Origin: Chloroflexota bacterium
Lineage (GTDB): Bacteria > Chloroflexota > Dormibacteria > Dormibacterales > Dormibacteraceae
Assembly (NCBI GenBank): GCA_005880795.1
Contig: VBGP01000130.1
Location: 1-54,691 of the forward strand
Length of the DNA: 54,691 nt
Direction: 5' to 3'
The notes under the pieces were generated by a model. The model was not told the DNA's origin. It searched no databases and was given only the letters and a program-made list of their open reading frames with translations. The position numbers and the translations under genes are program-made. Shown here piece after piece: positions 15,728 to 23,495 of the stretch; the stretch's first letter is position 1; each line of letters begins with the position of its first letter.

Positions 15728-16444
15728 TCAGGCGGAGATCGATCCGTCGGGAGGAACAGCCAATCGGCCGATGATCACGGCCATGTCGGCGAAGGTGGCG
15801 TAAGCCGACTCGAATTCGGACTTCGAGTGCCACCCGCGTCCAAACCACGGGTCGTCGATCAGCACCGCGTCGGGGCGGACTCCGATGATTGTGACCGCGT
15901 GCTCGGTCAGCGTATATCGCACCGTCGCGCCGTCATAGGCGGTGTACTGCTGCAGCGGCACCCTGTGATACGTGTTGCTGATCCAGGCCACCGCAGGCCG
16001 GCCATCCAACACCGCCCTGTAGACATCGCCCGGCGGAACCGGCGCCCCGTAGAGGCCTGATCCCGCCTCCACGGCACTCGCGCCAGCAAGCTCTATCGCG
16101 CGGACGATGGGCTGGTAGTAGACGCCGTAGCCTGTGTACCGCTGGATTCGTCCATCCGGATTTCCTACGAAACCCTGCGCCGGGTCACCCCATGTCCTGA
16201 GCCTGCCCTGCGCATCGAACTGCGCTGGACGTGGGTCGCGCGTCATGTAGTCGAGAAGTGTCAGTTCGCCCGCCGCGATCCCGTAGTAAGAGAGCGCCAT
16301 ACGCAGCGCCGCGGCCTCGCAGGTGAGATTGTGCTCCTGGTGATGCCAAGGGATGTCGAGGACGCGCTGAGTCGGTGCGGCGTTGTGGGCAGCGGCCAGG
16401 GCGGCGAGAGTGGCGATCAGCGCAGCTTTGAACAGGCCGACCAC
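15728..16444 (-). CDS. C39-like cysteine peptidase, secreted
   Basis: A 238-residue protein with an N-terminal hydrophobic signal (residues 3-19, LFKAALIATLAALAAAH) and a papain-like Peptidase_C39_2 domain. Cys42 lies in NLTCEAAALRMAL, the histidine is His182 in TEHAVTIIG, and the aspartate is near 197 in IDDPWFG, forming a plausible catalytic triad. The length is normal for the stand-alone secreted type, unlike bacteriocin-processing ABC fusions. The start is GTG at 16442-16444. It is the last gene of a long minus-strand run, 30 bp after the cyclase-family gene. The substrate is probably an extracytoplasmic protein or peptide; which one is unknown. Confidence 0.82.
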   Translation of the reverse strand: MVGLFKAALIATLAALAAAHNAAPTQRVLDIPWHHQEHNLTCEAAALRMALSYYGIAAGELTLLDYMTRDPRPAQFDAQGRLRTWGDPAQGFVGNPDGRIQRYTGYGVYYQPIVRAIELAGASAVEAGSGLYGAPVPPGDVYRAVLDGRPAVAWISNTYHRVPLQQYTAYDGATVRYTLTEHAVTIIGVRPDAVLIDDPWFGRGWHSKSEFESAYATFADMAVIIGRLAVPPDGSISA

Positions 16445-16474
16445 ACTGTTGAAACGCGCTCGACGTCGATAGCG

Positions 16475-17269
16475 CTACGCGATTGCGATTGGGCGCACCG
16501 GTGAGCCGGTCGCGCCTCGCATCTTGAGCGGCAGGCAGACGAACACGAACTCGTAGACCCTGGCAGCCGCCAGGTCCTCGAGGTTCAGGTTTTCGATGAT
16601 CGGGATGCCGGCCCTGACCAGGAGCAGGATGTGGCCGGGCAGAGTCATCTTCAGCTCCGGGTCGGCCGGGCCCATCACGTCGAACGCCATGTTGTCGGCG
16701 CCGGCGGCCTTCACCTTTCGCTCCACGAGCCACCGCGACCCCGCTGCACTCAGCCCGGCGGCGCGCAGGTACTCGTCGGGTTTCGACCACAGGGACCCAA
16801 AACCCGTCCGCACGAGCACCACGTCGTCCCGGCGGACCTCGACCTGGGCGTGCTTGGCGGCGCGCTCGAGGTCTGCCGGCGTGATTGCATACTCGGGGTC
16901 GAGCCGGCGCTCCCCCGCGACGTCGAGCAGCAATCCCCTGCCGACCAGCGGCGCCATCGTCTCGACGCCGAGCTGCCTGAAGCCAACGGACGTCTGCACG
17001 CCTTCATCGACGTGCACGCCGCCATGCAGGGTCAGGTTCTCCGCCTGGTGCGCGAGCGCGTCGATGTGGGTTCCCGAGTGCTCGGGCATGACGACGATGC
17101 CCGACGCTCCGGTGCGCGCCTCAGGGGCGCCGCGCGCGTGGTGGCGGTGGAGAAAGTAGTTGAAGCCGGGCGCATGCGCTGGATGGCTCGGCGCGCCCTG
17201 GTAGCGCAGCTGCTCGAGGTCGAAGATGCGGGCTGCTCCGAGCGACTCGAGCAGACCCTGGACGCTCAA
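16475..17269 (-). CDS. Cyclase family protein (kynurenine formamidase-like metal hydrolase)
   Basis: A 264-residue member of the cyclase/kynurenine formamidase family. The metal-binding signature [11 protein letters not shown] gives His64, His68, Asp70 and His74. [32 protein letters not shown] and the C-terminal [20 protein letters not shown] match the family in order. These enzymes hydrolyse N-formyl-amino compounds or lactone-like substrates. No other tryptophan-degradation gene is nearby, so the kynurenine assignment is not supported by context. The start is TTG, overlapping the IF-1 stop as TTGA. The overlap suggests translational coupling to infA. Confidence 0.88.
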   Translation of the reverse strand: MSVQGLLESLGAARIFDLEQLRYQGAPSHPAHAPGFNYFLHRHHARGAPEARTGASGIVVMPEHSGTHIDALAHQAENLTLHGGVHVDEGVQTSVGFRQLGVETMAPLVGRGLLLDVAGERRLDPEYAITPADLERAAKHAQVEVRRDDVVLVRTGFGSLWSKPDEYLRAAGLSAAGSRWLVERKVKAAGADNMAFDVMGPADPELKMTLPGHILLLVRAGIPIIENLNLEDLAAARVYEFVFVCLPLKMRGATGSPVRPIAIA

Positions 17270-17559
17270 TCCCTGTAGCGGTAGACGATGCGGCCGCGCG
17301 TCAGGTCGTAGGGCGACAGCTCGACGCGGATGCGATCCCCGGGCGTGATGCGGATGAAGTAGCGACGCATACGGCCGGCCGCATAGGCAATCAGCTTGTG
17401 GCCGCCCTCGACCTCGACCTCGAACATCGCGTTCGGCAAAGCCTGCGAGACGACCGCGTCCATGACTACAGCCGGCTCTTTCTGATCGCCGTCGTCACGG
17501 TCCGGTTTGCGCGCCTTTTCCGGACGCCGCGGGGCGCGCCGGCCTTTGTTCTTGCCCAA
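17266..17559 (-). CDS. infA: Translation initiation factor IF-1 with basic N-terminal extension
   Basis: The C-terminal 65-70 residues are a clear S1-like OB fold of IF-1: [38 protein letters not shown] and [15 protein letters not shown] align with the canonical protein. IF-1 sits in the ribosomal A site during initiation. The first 30 or so residues ([18 protein letters not shown] and an acidic patch) are absent from normal IF-1 of about 72 residues. The only in-frame start that keeps the whole domain is TTG at 17559; ATG at residue 33 would trim the first strand. It lies within a lipid-type operon, not in a ribosomal protein cluster, so it may be a second or relocated copy. Confidence 0.9.
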   Translation of the reverse strand: MGKNKGRRAPRRPEKARKPDRDDGDQKEPAVVMDAVVSQALPNAMFEVEVEGGHKLIAYAAGRMRRYFIRITPGDRIRVELSPYDLTRGRIVYRYRD

Positions 17560-17571
17560 GACTCGTGAAGT

Positions 17572-18486
17572 CTAGAGGCGGCCAGAGCTTGCCGTTAGCT
17601 GCGCCTCGATCTTCGCAACCAGATCTGCCGGCAGCCTGTCGACCGCCACCAGGCGATTGAGTGTTTCGATCCAGCGCCGGTCTTTGGCAACCGCGCGCGA
17701 CATGAGGCGGCATCCCTCGTCGAGGCGGCCTTCCTCTGCAAGCGAGAGCCCCGTCCAGAACTGGACCTCGACCATCTCGGGCGCGAGCTTGGTCGCCTCC
17801 AGCCGCATCGCGTTGGCGCCGGCCAGGTCCTTGGCCTCTTCGAGCTTGTCGGCGTCGGACAGCGTCATGTAGGCACGCTTCACGCGCAGCAGGCGGCGCA
17901 GCTCAGCGAGAGGATCGGGCGCGTCCTCCACGCGCAGGTCGATGATGCGGTCTTCCCACGAGCGGCCTGTCGGTTTTCCCGTGACTACGAGCATCGCCGC
18001 CGACTGCTTGCCTCTGATGTCGCCGCCTTCCGCCTCAGCCGCATCGAGCGCCGCCAGCATCCGTTCGGCAAGCGGCGCATCGGTTGAGGTGTATGCGTCA
18101 CGCATCGCATCCCAGACCGTGTCCTTCTCCATGAGGTTGGCCTGACAGCTGAAGCCGTCGCCGGCGCGATGTCCCGCGGCCGGGATGCACCTGGCGCCTG
18201 TGTGTACCGCGACTCCACCTGACGCGTCGACGAGCGCGACCTGCCGCGCCTCGGGTTGAGAATCGCCGGCGAGCAGAGCCTTCAAAGCCTGCTCCGCGGT
18301 GTAGCCGAGGCGCATGTACTCAACACCGAGCGGACCAAAGCTGATGTTGACCATCGATTGAGTGGCGACGGCGCCCGCGCCCGCCAGCGCCCACGGGACA
18401 ACCGGTCCGACCTGGAAGTAGTGGGACTGCACGGCGACGCCCATCTGGCCTGTCTCCTTGTCGCGCGCGACGATCGAGTAAGTCAC
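17572..18486 (-). CDS. DUF1028 family protein with C-terminal helical repeat region
   Basis: A 304-residue protein. Residues 1-200 form the DUF1028 domain: SIVARDKETGQMGVAVQSHY, GPVVPWALAGAGAVATQS, then GPLGVEYMRLGYTAEQAL. This domain has an Ntn-hydrolase-like fold of unknown activity. Residues 200-304 are helical, with LRVKRAYMTL and FWTGLSLAEEGRLDEGCRLM, which resemble a TPR-like or putative peptidoglycan-binding tail seen in this family. The GTG start at 18486 is six bases after the PlsC gene stop. The second residue is threonine, so an Ntn-type nucleophile is conceivable but unproven. Placed in the lipid-alcohol operon by spacing only. Confidence 0.8.
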   Translation of the reverse strand: MTYSIVARDKETGQMGVAVQSHYFQVGPVVPWALAGAGAVATQSMVNISFGPLGVEYMRLGYTAEQALKALLAGDSQPEARQVALVDASGGVAVHTGARCIPAAGHRAGDGFSCQANLMEKDTVWDAMRDAYTSTDAPLAERMLAALDAAEAEGGDIRGKQSAAMLVVTGKPTGRSWEDRIIDLRVEDAPDPLAELRRLLRVKRAYMTLSDADKLEEAKDLAGANAMRLEATKLAPEMVEVQFWTGLSLAEEGRLDEGCRLMSRAVAKDRRWIETLNRLVAVDRLPADLVAKIEAQLTASSGRL

Positions 18487-18492
18487 CGGTGC

Positions 18493-19377
18493 CTAATTCT
18501 CACTCTCGTAGCGGAGCTCGCGAGGCTTGGAGGCCTTCCAGCGCTCGACCCACGTGCCCTGGATGTCCGGTTGCCGCTTCTCCGCGGCGAGGGTCCGCAC
18601 CGCCTTCTCCACCCTCGCCGTGAACTCGCGCGAACCCTCGGCCGCCTGCACCGTCATCGGCTTCCCGATGCGCACGCGGACAGGTCCTGGCAGCGGGAGC
18701 TTCTGCCCCCTGGGCATTACCTGGTACGCGCCACGGATATGCATCGGGACGACCGGCGTGCCGGTCTCCTTGGCGAGATGGCCCACGCCCGGCTTGAACT
18801 CCTGGATGCGCCCGTCCGGTGAGCGGCTGCCCTCCGGAAAGAGCACCAGGTTCCAACCCGACTTGAGCAGCTGGCTCGAGGAGTGCAGCTGAGCCTGCGC
18901 TCCACCTGTCCGCGAAAAAGGAAACGTGTTGAGGAACAGGCTGACGATGTTGCCGAGGATGGGGTGTTTGAACCAGTAATCGGCCGCCGCGGCGACGACC
19001 GTGCGGTCGCGCGCCGTGTCGGTCAGCGAATGCAGGATTAGGGATGTATCGGCGTGACTCGAGTGATTCGCCGCGAAGATCACTGGCCTTGCGAGCTCGC
19101 GCACCCACTCGCGCCCTTCGATCTTCGGATGCACCATCGCCTCGGTGAACGGCAGCAGGAGGACACGCTGGATCAAGTAGCGGATTGACCTCACCGGCTC
19201 GACGCGCGCCCATCCCAGGTCGGTTGGCGGCGCCGGCACGACCGCGCCCTGCTCCGGCCACGTGCGCGGGCGGGGCGTGTCCCAATGCCAGTCACGCCGG
19301 ACCCGCCTCACATCTCGGACGGCGCCTCCTGCTATTTCGATGAACCGCGTCAGCGGTCCTTCTGAGTACCAGGCCAA
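18493..19377 (-). CDS. 1-acyl-sn-glycerol-3-phosphate acyltransferase family protein (PlsC-like)
   Basis: A 294-residue acyltransferase. Block I is NHSSHAD (104-110) with the catalytic histidine and aspartate. Block II includes FPFSRTGG (about 152-159). Block III is FPEGSRSPDG (180-189) and block IV is VVPMHIRGAY. It transfers acyl groups to lysophosphatidate or a related alcohol at the membrane. The N-terminal 60 residues are longer than in typical PlsC. TTG at 19377 is the start that fits, three bases after the lipoprotein stop. The operon partners, an acyl-CoA reductase and a LarA-like protein, raise the possibility of an alcohol other than glycerol phosphate as acceptor. Confidence 0.88.
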   Translation of the reverse strand: MAWYSEGPLTRFIEIAGGAVRDVRRVRRDWHWDTPRPRTWPEQGAVVPAPPTDLGWARVEPVRSIRYLIQRVLLLPFTEAMVHPKIEGREWVRELARPVIFAANHSSHADTSLILHSLTDTARDRTVVAAAADYWFKHPILGNIVSLFLNTFPFSRTGGAQAQLHSSSQLLKSGWNLVLFPEGSRSPDGRIQEFKPGVGHLAKETGTPVVPMHIRGAYQVMPRGQKLPLPGPVRVRIGKPMTVQAAEGSREFTARVEKAVRTLAAEKRQPDIQGTWVERWKASKPRELRYESEN

Positions 19378-19380
19378 CTT

Positions 19381-20025
19381 CTAATGGATCCTGCCGTTGA
19401 TCTTGGTCGTCGCGGTGGGGGCATCAGTCGCTTCGTTGAACGCGACCGTCGCGACCTCGAATCCTTTGTTCTGCCAGAGGGCGACGTAGACGGCCACGCC
19501 CGCGATGTCGATCGAAAGCACGATCGAGTTGTCGCCCAGACCAGTTGCGGTCCCCTGTGCGACCGTGGCGCCGGCAGCCTGCAGCTGCGTGACCTGAGAG
19601 CTGTCCAGGTGGAAATCCTTGGCCGACGCCTTGTAGCTCGCCGAGGCGGATGAGGAATCTTTGAAGCGGATCGCGTACACGTACGCGACTTTCCCCGATG
19701 GCGTGCCGGCCCCGAACTGGCTGCAATCAGACGCGTTTGCGGCGTAAACCGCGACATAGCTGTCGTTTGCGCCGGAGGCCTTCAGGTCGTCCCAGGTTGT
19801 CTTGTCGCTCTGGTACTGGTCCGGGGCCTTGGTCTGCTCCTGCTTCAGATAGCTGTCATACGAGCCGCTCTCGGAGCACTTCGAAAGACCCGGGAAGTCA
19901 GATGAGTTCTGGGCGACATTTTGCGCGGACGGCGGGCCCTGCACGACGGGGAGGCTCGGCCCGGACCCACCACCGCAAGCGGCCAGCACGGTCACGCACG
20001 CGACAACGAGGATTCGAGTCATCAC
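19381..20025 (-). CDS. Putative lipoprotein, paralog of the preceding gene
   Basis: A 214-residue predicted lipoprotein with signal MMTRILVVACVTVLAAC, lipidated cysteine at 17, and a Gly-Ser linker. It shares a clear domain with the upstream lipoprotein: QNVAQ after the linker, a conserved cysteine near the start, YVAVYAANASDC against YLAVYGAGPLDC, a W-QNK-FE motif, and the terminal NGRIH against NGRIN. So this is a tandem duplication. The domain is not one I recognise. The start is GTG at 20025 or ATG at 20022, directly after the upstream stop. Probably exported and membrane-anchored; ligand unknown. Confidence 0.78.
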   Translation of the reverse strand: MMTRILVVACVTVLAACGGGSGPSLPVVQGPPSAQNVAQNSSDFPGLSKCSESGSYDSYLKQEQTKAPDQYQSDKTTWDDLKASGANDSYVAVYAANASDCSQFGAGTPSGKVAYVYAIRFKDSSSASASYKASAKDFHLDSSQVTQLQAAGATVAQGTATGLGDNSIVLSIDIAGVAVYVALWQNKGFEVATVAFNEATDAPTATTKINGRIH

Positions 20026-20673
20026 CTAGTTGATCCTCCCATTCATGTCCTGGACGGCCTTGGCCGCGTCGGTCGACGCGACGTTGTAAGCGAGGAAATC
20101 GGACTCAAAGCTCTTGTTCTGCCAGAAGGCGAAGTAGTACGACGCACCGGAGACGGTGGCGCTGCCGACTGCCGACTGCTTACCGAGCCCGGTGTCCGAG
20201 CCGGTGGTGACCATGCCTCCGGTCGACCTGACGAAGGAAATGTCGCTGGGGCCAAACCCGAGAAACTCAACGCCCGTTTCGTAGATACGCGCCGCGGTGG
20301 CGGCATTCTTGAACTTCATGACGAGCCCCAGGACAAGTCCGCCGGTCGGGGCCCCAGAACTAGGGCTGGACAGCGCGGCGCAGTCGAGAGGGCCGGCGCC
20401 GTAAACCGCGAGGTACCCCTCGGTCGCGCCTTCACGTTTCCACAGACCCCACTGGTATGAATTCCTTTCGTACGAACTCGGATCGCTCGACTTTTCACGC
20501 TGCAGCACCGTGTCCAGGTCGCCGCTCGCGTCGCATCGCTGCATGCTCGGCATGTCCTTCGCCTGCAGGGTCACGCTCTGCGCCGTCAGCGGTTTCTTCT
20601 GGGCCACGTTCTGCGGCCCCTGGCACCCCGCCACCATCAGCAGCAAGGCGATACAGGCAAGGGCGCGAGGCAC
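20026..20673 (-). CDS. Putative lipoprotein, tandem paralog
   Basis: A 215-residue predicted lipoprotein with signal peptide PRALACIALLLMVAGC and lipidated cysteine at 17. It is the paralog of the next gene downstream, with matching cysteines, YLAVYGAG, the FWQNKSFE motif and terminal NGRIN. The GTG at 20671-20673 is chosen because the signal peptide begins there; the frame is open to 20967, but that part lies inside the LarA-like gene. It follows that gene by four bases. Both copies are likely made in equal amounts from one message. Function unknown. Confidence 0.75.
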   Translation of the reverse strand: MPRALACIALLLMVAGCQGPQNVAQKKPLTAQSVTLQAKDMPSMQRCDASGDLDTVLQREKSSDPSSYERNSYQWGLWKREGATEGYLAVYGAGPLDCAALSSPSSGAPTGGLVLGLVMKFKNAATAARIYETGVEFLGFGPSDISFVRSTGGMVTTGSDTGLGKQSAVGSATVSGASYYFAFWQNKSFESDFLAYNVASTDAAKAVQDMNGRIN

Positions 20674-20677
20674 GACC

Positions 20678-22258
20678 TCAGGCCTCGACCTCCGCCAGCA
20701 TGATCGGCGGCATGCGGAGATGGGTGACGCTGGGATAGCGGCCCACAGTCTGCTCGGCCATCTCAAAAGCGTCCTCGAGCGTCGTCGCGCATTTGAAGCC
20801 AAGCCGGTGGACGACATCCCGATCGGCCCCCACGAAGATGACGTCGCCCGCATGGTCCATCGCGTGCGCTGCCCAAATCCACGCATAGTGAGGGTGGATG
20901 CCGTGATAGGCGTGTGACTTGCGGTAGAGCTGGCGGAACCAGGGGTCTTCGGCGAACCGCATCTCATACTTCTTTTCGATCTCGATTGGATCCGTCGTGT
21001 CCGCCAGCACTTCGTCGTAGTAGTCGATGTAGCTCGGGTGCTGCACGGCGTCGAACTCGTACCGGCAGGGATGGGTGAGGATCAGCACGCCGCCCTTTCG
21101 CAGGACTGGCATGTTGCGATAGAAGTTGAACAGGTAGCCCAGGCCCATGCACACGACGAGGATCGGATTCATCGGCGCGTTGATGTTGTAGGGCCCGAGA
21201 TAAGGGACGCCGAGCGTAACGATGTCCGTCTGGCCTTCGACTCGCACGTTGATCTGCTTGTGCACCGCCTCGAGCGTCTTGTCGTGCACCGCGTCGACCT
21301 GACCCGCGTTGACGGCGGTCATCCCGTACGGAGCGCGCATGGCGTGAAACACGTTGCGCTTGAAGGCGGGAGGCATGATGTCCGTCATCTGCTTGGTTGC
21401 CAGGAACATGGCCTGGTCCTGGGCAGTCCAGTCGGTCTCACGTTTCTGCATGAAGTTCGCGACTGCCGGAAACGCGTGGTTGTTGACCGTGGTCTCGATG
21501 TGGAACACCCGCACGGTGTCCTCGATGAGCTGGCCCTGCCGGATGCAGGAGTGATGCAGCGCAGAGTCCGGTGGGTTCATGTACGACCGTGAGGCAAGCA
21601 GCGTCTTCGCGTTGTGGTGCGCGCGGATGCTGCGAAACGACGCGAGTCCCGTCGACATGGACTTGTGGCCGCCATCCATCGGCACCAGGGTCAGGTTGAC
21701 GTAGATCACGAGGTCCGACTCGGCGGCGCGGCGGTTGAGCGTGACCTCCTCCCCCTTCGCCGTCTTACCGATGTAGACGTTGTTCTCCGTGTCCTCGCCG
21801 TCGTGCTGGTACAGGCGGTCGGGGTGGAAGGTGGAGAAGATCCGCTCGCCGACGATGTGCCGCAGCTCATCCTCGGTCATCCGCCTGTGGAGGCCGAGGG
21901 CCGCGATGATGTGAAGGTCCTCGATGCCGACCTCGGAGGCCATGTCGATGACCTCTTCCATCACGAGCTGGCGCACGTCGGGGGCGGCCATCGGGGGGAG
22001 CGGAAGCGAGAGGTCGTCGAAGGCGATGGTCAGCTTCATCCCGCGCCGCAGCAACGACTTCAGCGGGTCGTCTTCGAGCGGCTTCGCCAGTGCGCGCTTG
22101 ATCGCACGCTCGGGGTGCGCGATCGGATCGAGCGGGTCAGGTGGGTACACGATGCGCGCGCCAAGCGGCAACTTCTCCAGCCGGATGCCCTCGCCGAAGT
22201 GGAAGAGCACCGGCGGCGTGTTTCGATCGACCTCGATCACCGCACCCGGTCTTGGCAT
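20678..22258 (-). CDS. LarA-like nickel-pincer racemase/epimerase (DUF2088)
   Basis: A 526-residue protein of the lactate racemase LarA superfamily. The substrate-loop motif IAFDDLSLPLPP (about 77-88) corresponds to the FDD.TRP.P motif of LarA. ALGLHRRMTEDEL (about 120-132) matches the catalytic-histidine GTHRPM motif. GGHKSMSTGLASF (about 196-208) contains the lysine expected to hold the nickel pincer cofactor. It is about 100 residues longer than LarA. Racemases of this group work on lactate, malate or sugar 2-hydroxy acids. No larB, larC or larE cofactor gene is in the window. Adjacent, with no gap, to the alcohol dehydrogenase gene upstream. Confidence 0.83.
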   Translation of the reverse strand: MPRPGAVIEVDRNTPPVLFHFGEGIRLEKLPLGARIVYPPDPLDPIAHPERAIKRALAKPLEDDPLKSLLRRGMKLTIAFDDLSLPLPPMAAPDVRQLVMEEVIDMASEVGIEDLHIIAALGLHRRMTEDELRHIVGERIFSTFHPDRLYQHDGEDTENNVYIGKTAKGEEVTLNRRAAESDLVIYVNLTLVPMDGGHKSMSTGLASFRSIRAHHNAKTLLASRSYMNPPDSALHHSCIRQGQLIEDTVRVFHIETTVNNHAFPAVANFMQKRETDWTAQDQAMFLATKQMTDIMPPAFKRNVFHAMRAPYGMTAVNAGQVDAVHDKTLEAVHKQINVRVEGQTDIVTLGVPYLGPYNINAPMNPILVVCMGLGYLFNFYRNMPVLRKGGVLILTHPCRYEFDAVQHPSYIDYYDEVLADTTDPIEIEKKYEMRFAEDPWFRQLYRKSHAYHGIHPHYAWIWAAHAMDHAGDVIFVGADRDVVHRLGFKCATTLEDAFEMAEQTVGRYPSVTHLRMPPIMLAEVEA

Positions 22259-23440
22259 TTAGGTCCTCAATCGTCGCAGATCAAACGCGACCTTCACGGC
22301 GCCTAAGCGCCCCGCGCTCATCGCGTACGCGATCGCGTCGCGATACTCGCCAAGGCCGAACAGAGGGCCCGTGAGCTCATCGAGCCGCATCTCAGGCGCG
22401 GCCTCGAGCGCGAGGTCGAACGTTCGGCGGCCCTTTCGCGCGCCCTCAGCTCCATAGGCGTACGCCCCCATGACTGTCAGCTCCCGCTGCCAGATCGGCG
22501 CCCAGTCGACCTTCTCCTCGCCCGGCATCCCGACCGCGACCACGATGCCCCCTTCGCGCGTGAATCGCACCGCGTCGTTGAGGCTGTCGGCGCGCCCGAC
22601 GCATTCGAACGTGATGTCGGCTCCACCGAGGAGGAGCGATCGGTTCATACCCTCCAGCCTGCGCGCAGCGGTGGCAAAGCGCACACGCTGAAAGACGTCA
22701 GCCGGCGCGACCACCTGATCCGCGCCAAGTTTCCGCGCGAGGTCGCGCTGGGTCGGATGCTTGGCGATGGCGATCAAACGCTTGGGCGGCGTGAAAAGCT
22801 TGACCGCGGCGATCGTCAACAATCCGATCGTGCCCGCGCCTGATACGACGACCACGTCGTCCTTCTTTGCCCCGGCCCGCAGCGCCGCATGGATGCAGCA
22901 CGCGAACGGCTCGATGAGCACCGCGGCCTCGTCACTCAACGACTCGGGAACCGGGTGGACCTGGCTCGGATGAGCCACGAGGACCTCTCCCCAACCGCCA
23001 CCTGTGTCCGCGCAGTAACCGGTCTGCAGGCCCACCTCGATCGGTCCCTCGGTGACGTTGTAGCAGAGGCCAGGCCTGCCCTCCGCGCACCGTGGACATG
23101 GCGGATCGATGCCGCGCACGACGCATCCGAGGGCCGGTTCGATCACGACGCGCGAGCCGTCATCGAGCACCCCGACGACCTCATGTCCCGGCACGAACGG
23201 ATAGCTCGTGAGGGGGTCGAGGTAAAGCGACACGTGGCCGCTGATCGCAGCAAGGTCGGAGCCGCATATGCCACTGACGCTCGGCATCACCCGCACCCAG
23301 TCTTTGGTCGGCAGCGAAGGCTCGGGCACGTCGCCGAGCTTGAGCATCGAGAGCGCGCTGGTCGCGACGTCCGGCCGCCCCCCGGCGGCCTTGACGACGG
23401 CAAAGGCGGGGATCGAGCGATTGTATTGGAGCGCTAGCAC
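22259..23440 (-). CDS. Zinc-dependent medium-chain alcohol dehydrogenase
   Basis: A 393-residue MDR enzyme. GICGSD (about 57-62) gives the catalytic-zinc cysteine and the aspartate of the sorbitol/threonine dehydrogenase type, PGHEVVGVL (about 84-92) the zinc histidine and glutamate, and CPRCAEGRPGLC the structural-zinc cysteines. VVVSGAGTIGLLTIAA (about 197-212) is the NAD(P) Rossmann motif. The N-terminus is longer than usual and the GTG start at 23440 is the best available. It stands between the acyl-CoA reductase fusion (55 bp, with a hairpin) and the LarA-like gene (no gap). The likely substrate is an alcohol, polyol or aldehyde made or used by the neighbours. Confidence 0.9.
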   Translation of the reverse strand: MLALQYNRSIPAFAVVKAAGGRPDVATSALSMLKLGDVPEPSLPTKDWVRVMPSVSGICGSDLAAISGHVSLYLDPLTSYPFVPGHEVVGVLDDGSRVVIEPALGCVVRGIDPPCPRCAEGRPGLCYNVTEGPIEVGLQTGYCADTGGGWGEVLVAHPSQVHPVPESLSDEAAVLIEPFACCIHAALRAGAKKDDVVVVSGAGTIGLLTIAAVKLFTPPKRLIAIAKHPTQRDLARKLGADQVVAPADVFQRVRFATAARRLEGMNRSLLLGGADITFECVGRADSLNDAVRFTREGGIVVAVGMPGEEKVDWAPIWQRELTVMGAYAYGAEGARKGRRTFDLALEAAPEMRLDELTGPLFGLGEYRDAIAYAMSAGRLGAVKVAFDLRRLRT

Positions 23441-23462
23441 GCGTCCACGCCCCTCTCCCCGA

Positions 23463-23486
23463 CCCTCTCCCCTGGAGGGGAGAGGG
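23463..23486. repeat. CCCTCTCCC-type hairpin before the alcohol dehydrogenase
   Basis: CCCTCTCCCCT (23463-23473), GG, and AGGGGAGAGGG (23476-23486) give an 11-bp inverted repeat. A second left arm copy, CCCTCTCCCC, lies just before it at 23451-23460. It sits in the 55-bp gap between two minus-strand genes, downstream of the reductase fusion. Same family as 8489-8511 and 38410-38435. Confidence 0.7.
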
Positions 23487-23495
23487 GGTGCTTTG

